Assembly (NCBI GenBank): GCA_937924555.1
Contig: CALDSN010000219.1
Location: 1-9,651 of the forward strand
Origin: an uncultured bacterium
Lineage (GTDB): Bacteria > Cloacimonadota > Cloacimonadia > Cloacimonadales > Cloacimonadaceae
DNA: 9,651 nt
Direction: 5' to 3'
Shown: positions 6,089 to 9,651 of the stretch, piece by piece
How the letters are laid out: each line of letters starts with the position of its first letter
Numbering within the stretch: position 1 is the first letter of the stretch
The notes under the pieces: generated by a model
The model's database searches: none
The model's input: the letters and a program-made list of their open reading frames with translations, nothing else
What the model was told of the DNA's origin: nothing
Translations under genes and position numbers: made by a program

Positions 6089-6559
6089 ATGGATTGTGAT
6101 CTATCAACCATAGCAATATGTGTTCAAGCAGTCGTTCTTTTTTGTGGTTTTTTTCTTACTCTGAAGCAACTAAAAAGTCAAAGTAAAGAAAGTCAAGCCA
6201 GATTTTGGCTGGATTTAAACAGCGAGTTCAGAAACTATGATAGTGCGTATACGGCACTAAGACCCAGAGGTATTTGGTCCACTAAGGGACCTGATAGTAA
6301 CGATGACTGGGCAAACATTGATCAGTACCTAGGACTATTCGAACACTGTGAAATGCTAATTAGTAAGAAGTTAATCTCGAAAGATTTCTTTGAAAGATCA
6401 TATAAAGTGCCCCTTCAGAATGCCATACAAAACAGATATATCTGGCTTAAGTTAGAGGAAGAGAAGGAGTACTGGGAAGACCTTGGGAAGCTATGTTCAC
6501 GATTAAGCATCCACAACCCAATAACTCCTATTAAGGAAAGACGTAATAACGCAAACTAA
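6089..6559 (+). CDS. Single-span membrane protein of unknown function, possibly DUF4760-like
   Basis: This 156-aa protein has one clear N-terminal hydrophobic segment (about residues 6-25, STIAICVQAVVLFCGFFLTL). It is followed by a basic, polar stretch (KQLKSQSKESQ), so by the positive-inside rule the remaining 125 residues lie in the cytoplasm. The soluble part is rich in aromatic and charged residues (RFWLDLNSEF, WANIDQYLGLFEHCEML, EEEKEYWEDLGKL) and looks mainly helical. A short N-terminal anchor, a helix running into the cytoplasm and a later LFEHCE / ISKKLISKDFF pattern resembles DUF4760-type proteins; this is a tentative family match with no known biochemical role. The start at 6089 has AAGGAG at 6071-6076, rather far away (12 bases), with a two-codon reading frame in between. 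GC content is clearly lower than in the flanking operons (a spot count at 6181-6240 gives 22 of 60), which hints at a separate origin. It converges with pgi. Confidence 0.7.
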   Translation: MDCDLSTIAICVQAVVLFCGFFLTLKQLKSQSKESQARFWLDLNSEFRNYDSAYTALRPRGIWSTKGPDSNDDWANIDQYLGLFEHCEMLISKKLISKDFFERSYKVPLQNAIQNRYIWLKLEEEKEYWEDLGKLCSRLSIHNPITPIKERRNNAN

Positions 6560-6588
6560 TGATTTATCGTCGTTGATTTCCTTATTGC

Positions 6589-7944
6589 TCAGTTAGTTAA
6601 ACCCAATGAATCGCAATAATGAGTAATTTCCTTACGCTCTGCATCGAACCCGGCTTTACCCATCAACGCATAGGTAGCAATCTTTCCCGCTTCCACACCG
6701 GGTTGATCCAAGGGGTCTATGTGCAAGAGCTTGCCGGCAAACACGGTCTGGATTTCGTATAGCATGATGAATTCACCCAGGTGAAACTCGTCCAACAGCG
6801 GGAAGCTGATGTTGCAGTTGGGACGCATCGCTTGGCTAAGGGCAATCTCGGTGGCAAAACGCTCCGCATTAAGCAGTTCGGAAAGCTTCTTCCCGCCGAG
6901 GTAACTTACTTCCTCTCTATCGGGATGCAGGTTGGGGATAGTGTAATCATGCTTAAAGCTCTCCACCGTAAGGAAGGTGAACACTTTGTCGTTAGGACCT
7001 TCGGTGTATAGCTGCACTTGGGAGTGTTGATCGGTGGTGCCCAATGCTTTAACAGGGGTTTGCCCCACATAAATATCCCTACCCTTAAGGTCTTTGCGTT
7101 TGCCGAGGCTTTCCGCCCAGAGCTGACGGTACCAATCGGCAAAGTCATATAGCGCATTGGAATAGGGCATCATCACGCTGATGTTTTTGCCCTGTCGGTA
7201 GTATAAGAAATGGATGAGGGCGTTTAGATAGGCAGGATTACTCATCACATCCGGTGAGCTGCAACGGTTGCGCATTGAGGCTGCGCCAGCCAGCAGGGCA
7301 GTGATATCTATGCCCACAAAGGCAGAAGAAACCAAACCGACATCGGTTAGCACGGAGAATCTGCCCCCTACGTTATCGGGGACTATGAAGGAGCTGTAGC
7401 CTTCGGACATAATAACTTGGCGCAGGAATCCCCTTTCCTTGTCCGTGGTTATCACGATACGGTTACGATAGTCATTGGGGTATTTCTGCTTTATCATATC
7501 TACCAAAATCATGTAACCCGCCATGGTCTCAGCCGTGGTTCCGCTTTTGGTGATGATATTGAAGATGGTGGTGTCCAGATTTATAGAGCTTAGTATCTCA
7601 TGCAAGAAGATGGGATCTACATTATCATAAACAAAAAGCTTGCGAGGCAGTTCACGCTCTGTCTTAAGGGCAGAATAAAGGGCTTTGTTACCCAATGCAG
7701 AGCCGCCAATGCCCAAAACAACCATGGTGTCGAAACGATTATCAAGTCTATCCATGAAGGATACGATGTGGCTGATGTCAGTTTCGGGGAGGTTGTAAAA
7801 GCCAAGGATATCTGCTTCTCTATCGGCAAGAATGGCGTTGTGGGCATCCGAACAGGCATCTTGATATTCCGCCAACTTGGCTTGTGGGAGGGCAGAAGGA
7901 AAACGGGAAGAGGCAAGCAGGTTATGATAAGAGAACTTTAACAT
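6589..7944 (-). CDS. pgi: Glucose-6-phosphate isomerase
   Basis: This 451-aa cytoplasmic enzyme interconverts glucose 6-phosphate and fructose 6-phosphate in glycolysis and gluconeogenesis. It has the sugar-phosphate-binding SIS fold with VLGIGGSALGNKAL (76-89) and ITKSGTTAET (131-140). The first family signature is NVGGRFSVLTDVGL (191-204) and the second is IDPLDQPGVEAGK (409-421), with Leu where Phe/Tyr is common before DQ. Likely catalytic residues are Glu278 (LWAESLGK), His307 (GTTDQHSQVQ) and Lys421. The length matches the short bacterial type (about 450 aa), so it is full length. The start ATG (complement of 7942-7944) has AAAGGAG just upstream, inside the 3' end of ptsI. Only 2 bases separate it from the ptsI stop, so the two genes form an operon transcribed toward the left. 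No convincing terminator is seen after its stop. Confidence 0.97.
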   Translation of the reverse strand: MLKFSYHNLLASSRFPSALPQAKLAEYQDACSDAHNAILADREADILGFYNLPETDISHIVSFMDRLDNRFDTMVVLGIGGSALGNKALYSALKTERELPRKLFVYDNVDPIFLHEILSSINLDTTIFNIITKSGTTAETMAGYMILVDMIKQKYPNDYRNRIVITTDKERGFLRQVIMSEGYSSFIVPDNVGGRFSVLTDVGLVSSAFVGIDITALLAGAASMRNRCSSPDVMSNPAYLNALIHFLYYRQGKNISVMMPYSNALYDFADWYRQLWAESLGKRKDLKGRDIYVGQTPVKALGTTDQHSQVQLYTEGPNDKVFTFLTVESFKHDYTIPNLHPDREEVSYLGGKKLSELLNAERFATEIALSQAMRPNCNISFPLLDEFHLGEFIMLYEIQTVFAGKLLHIDPLDQPGVEAGKIATYALMGKAGFDAERKEITHYCDSLGLTN

Positions 7945-7946
7945 AA

Positions 7947-9651
7947 TTACTCCTTTATCTGGTAGTAGTGCTTCAGGTCTTTGAAGATTAACTGCTCAAT
8001 ATCGCGGACGGAACTGCTGAAATCAAAACGGGAGATAAGCTGAAACAGCTTGCTGTCACAGTGTTGAACCACAGCTTTGATGCTGAAATAGTTGGCAGGG
8101 CTAACGCTTAACTCGCGCACTCCCAAGCCCAAAAGCAAAGGGATATAATGCGGGATGGAAGCCATTTCCCCGCAAACAGAAAGAGGCGTTTTATACTTTG
8201 CAGCACTCAGCACTGTTTGGCGTATCAGGTTCAGTACAGCGGGATGATGTTGGATATAGTAGCGGGAAACATCCTCATTATTGCGGTCAACCGCCAAAGT
8301 ATATTGCACAAGATCGTTGGTGCCGATACTTAGGAAATCGCAAGCTTGGGCAAGGCTATCTGCCTCCAAAGCTGCAGAGGGAATCTCCACCATGGCACCC
8401 AGCTCGATAAAGCTGTCGAAAGCAATGCCTTGGGAATATAGTTCTTCCTGACAGTGGTTGAAAATATGTTTGGCTTCATTGAAATCCTCCACATCGATGA
8501 TCATGGGAAACATGATGCGGATTTTACCGAAAGCAGAAGCTCGCAGGATGGCGCGTAATTGCGTGTGAAAAACATCGTGGTGAGCAAGACTGAAGCGAAT
8601 GCCTCTGTTACCCAGATAAGGATTCTCCTCCGCATTACCCAGCCCAAAGGGAGCAAGCTTGTCGCCACCCAAATCGAAGGTGCGGATGGTGATGGGGGTG
8701 GGAGCCATGCGCTCTGCCATCTGGCGGTATATCTCGTACTGCTCCTCCTCGGAGGGCAGGTTCTGGCGTGAAAGGTATAAAAACTCGGTGCGGAACAGCC
8801 CTATGCCGTCGCAATTAAGATTGCTGATGCCTTCCAGTTCCTCAGGGATGCCGATATTGGCATAGAGGGTGATAACTTTGCCATCAGCGGTTTGCGATAC
8901 AGATGCCTTAAGCTCTTCCAGGCGTTGACGCAGCAGTGCCTCTACCTGCACCTTTTGGGCGTAGTATTCCAAGGTCTCTTCCTCGGGGTTCACAATCAGC
9001 TTACCCTCGTCGCCATCGACGATAAGCAAATCATTATCTTTAACTGACTCCAGCAGGTTCTTAACATTAGAGATGGCTACCAAACCCAATGCCCTGGTAA
9101 GGATTGAAGCATGGGAGTTATAGCTGCCTTTCTCGGTTAAGTATGCCCCAATGTGCGCATTAGCCAAGCGACCTACCATGGAAGGGTTAATCTCCGCGAA
9201 GATGGGGATATGGTCACTCTCCATATCATCAGGTAAGGCAGCGGAAATACCGATTAGGGTATTCAGCAGCCTACTGCCAACATCACGGTAATCAGCTGAA
9301 CGTAAGGCAAACGCCTCCACATTCATATCTTCGAATATCTTGGTGATCTTAACAAAGCTATCCTGAACCGCCATGCAGGCATGGTGAAAGTTATCCTTAA
9401 TTGCGGTAACGACCATTGAGTATATCTCGGGATCGTGGAGAATTTCGCGATGACTATCTATGATATCCCTGTCACGGGGATTGAGTCTGCTATTCTTGAG
9501 ATCGTTATTAATCTCGGCATCAACCACAGCAATGGCATCTTCAAAGCGCTTGACCTCTCCATCGACTTCATCAGGGGATATATTGTACCTATCGATGGAA
9601 TGCTCAATCACTGCCACATGCCTCGCCCTGCCGATAAATAGACCGTTATTG
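7947..9651 (-). CDS. ptsI: Phosphoenolpyruvate-protein phosphotransferase (PTS enzyme I), 5' end missing
   Basis: This enzyme transfers phosphate from phosphoenolpyruvate to HPr, the first step of the sugar phosphotransferase system. A GTG at 9617 would give 556 aa, but the frame stays open to the window edge and the upstream residues NNGLFIGRARHV match the usual N-terminal strand (GIAIGKA) of enzyme I. The gene therefore starts outside, and about 567 codons are visible. Counting from 9617, the phosphohistidine is His169 (GSYNSHASILTR), and PEP-site residues include Arg276 (GIGLFRTEFL), Arg312 (TIRTFDLGGDK) and Cys482 (VCGEMAS). Mg-binding Glu411 and Asp435 lie in VEIPSAALE and SIGTNDLVQYTLAVDR. 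The layout is the N-terminal HPr-binding and swivelling domain, then the C-terminal PEP-binding TIM barrel. The swivel motif departs from the usual GGRTSHxxIxAR. No HPr or EII gene is in view. pgi follows after 2 bases. Confidence 0.95.
   Translation of the reverse strand, partial: NNGLFIGRARHVAVIEHSIDRYNISPDEVDGEVKRFEDAIAVVDAEINNDLKNSRLNPRDRDIIDSHREILHDPEIYSMVVTAIKDNFHHACMAVQDSFVKITKIFEDMNVEAFALRSADYRDVGSRLLNTLIGISAALPDDMESDHIPIFAEINPSMVGRLANAHIGAYLTEKGSYNSHASILTRALGLVAISNVKNLLESVKDNDLLIVDGDEGKLIVNPEEETLEYYAQKVQVEALLRQRLEELKASVSQTADGKVITLYANIGIPEELEGISNLNCDGIGLFRTEFLYLSRQNLPSEEEQYEIYRQMAERMAPTPITIRTFDLGGDKLAPFGLGNAEENPYLGNRGIRFSLAHHDVFHTQLRAILRASAFGKIRIMFPMIIDVEDFNEAKHIFNHCQEELYSQGIAFDSFIELGAMVEIPSAALEADSLAQACDFLSIGTNDLVQYTLAVDRNNEDVSRYYIQHHPAVLNLIRQTVLSAAKYKTPLSVCGEMASIPHYIPLLLGLGVRELSVSPANYFSIKAVVQHCDSKLFQLISRFDFSSSVRDIEQLIFKDLKHYYQIKE

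Noticed and set aside
7947..9617. ptsI as a complete 556-aa gene starting with GTG at 9617
   Set aside because: The frame continues open to the window edge and the upstream residues match the normal enzyme I N-terminus, so the start is outside the window.

Overview
The window reads as chromosomal DNA of a strictly anaerobic, hydrogen-evolving fermentative or syntrophic bacterium. The main support is an operon for a multisubunit, probably electron-bifurcating [FeFe] hydrogenase, next to sugar-metabolism genes (enzyme I of the phosphotransferase system and glucose-6-phosphate isomerase). The taxon cannot be fixed from the sequence. Clostridia, Thermotogae and Cloacimonadota-like lineages all carry comparable modules, and a Cloacimonadota-like origin is only a weak guess.

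Region 1 (1-5268, + strand) is a tight operon that starts before the window. It holds the last 49 codons of a NuoF-like flavoprotein subunit (HydB type), the catalytic hydrogenase HydA (666 aa, true start 166), a stand-alone 80-aa thioredoxin-like [2Fe-2S] protein, a putative sensory [FeFe] hydrogenase with a PAS domain (HydS type, 564 aa), and a SpoIIE/PP2C-type Ser/Thr phosphatase with an unassigned C-terminal domain (391 aa, GTG start). The last three junctions are 4-base stop/start overlaps (ATGA, ATGA, GTGA), so the four genes are probably translationally coupled. The layout suggests that the same transcript carries the H2-producing enzyme and a redox/H2 sensing branch (H-cluster protein to PAS to phosphatase) that could regulate gene expression. 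This is the most interesting system in the window. Its parts are known from anaerobes, but the signalling pathway remains inference.

Region 2 (5269-6588) is an accessory stretch between the two operons. It has a 225-base intergenic region with a long hairpin built from four copies of a 7-base core and a separate pair of 10-base direct repeats. It then has a 149-aa protein of unknown function with its own good ribosome binding site, a 145-base AT-rich gap, and a 156-aa single-span membrane protein (possibly DUF4760-like) of visibly lower GC content.

Region 3 (6589-9651, - strand) is housekeeping carbohydrate metabolism: phosphoenolpyruvate-protein phosphotransferase (ptsI, start beyond the right edge) followed after 2 bases by pgi. 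It converges on region 2. No rRNA, tRNA, CRISPR array, transposase or integrase was seen.
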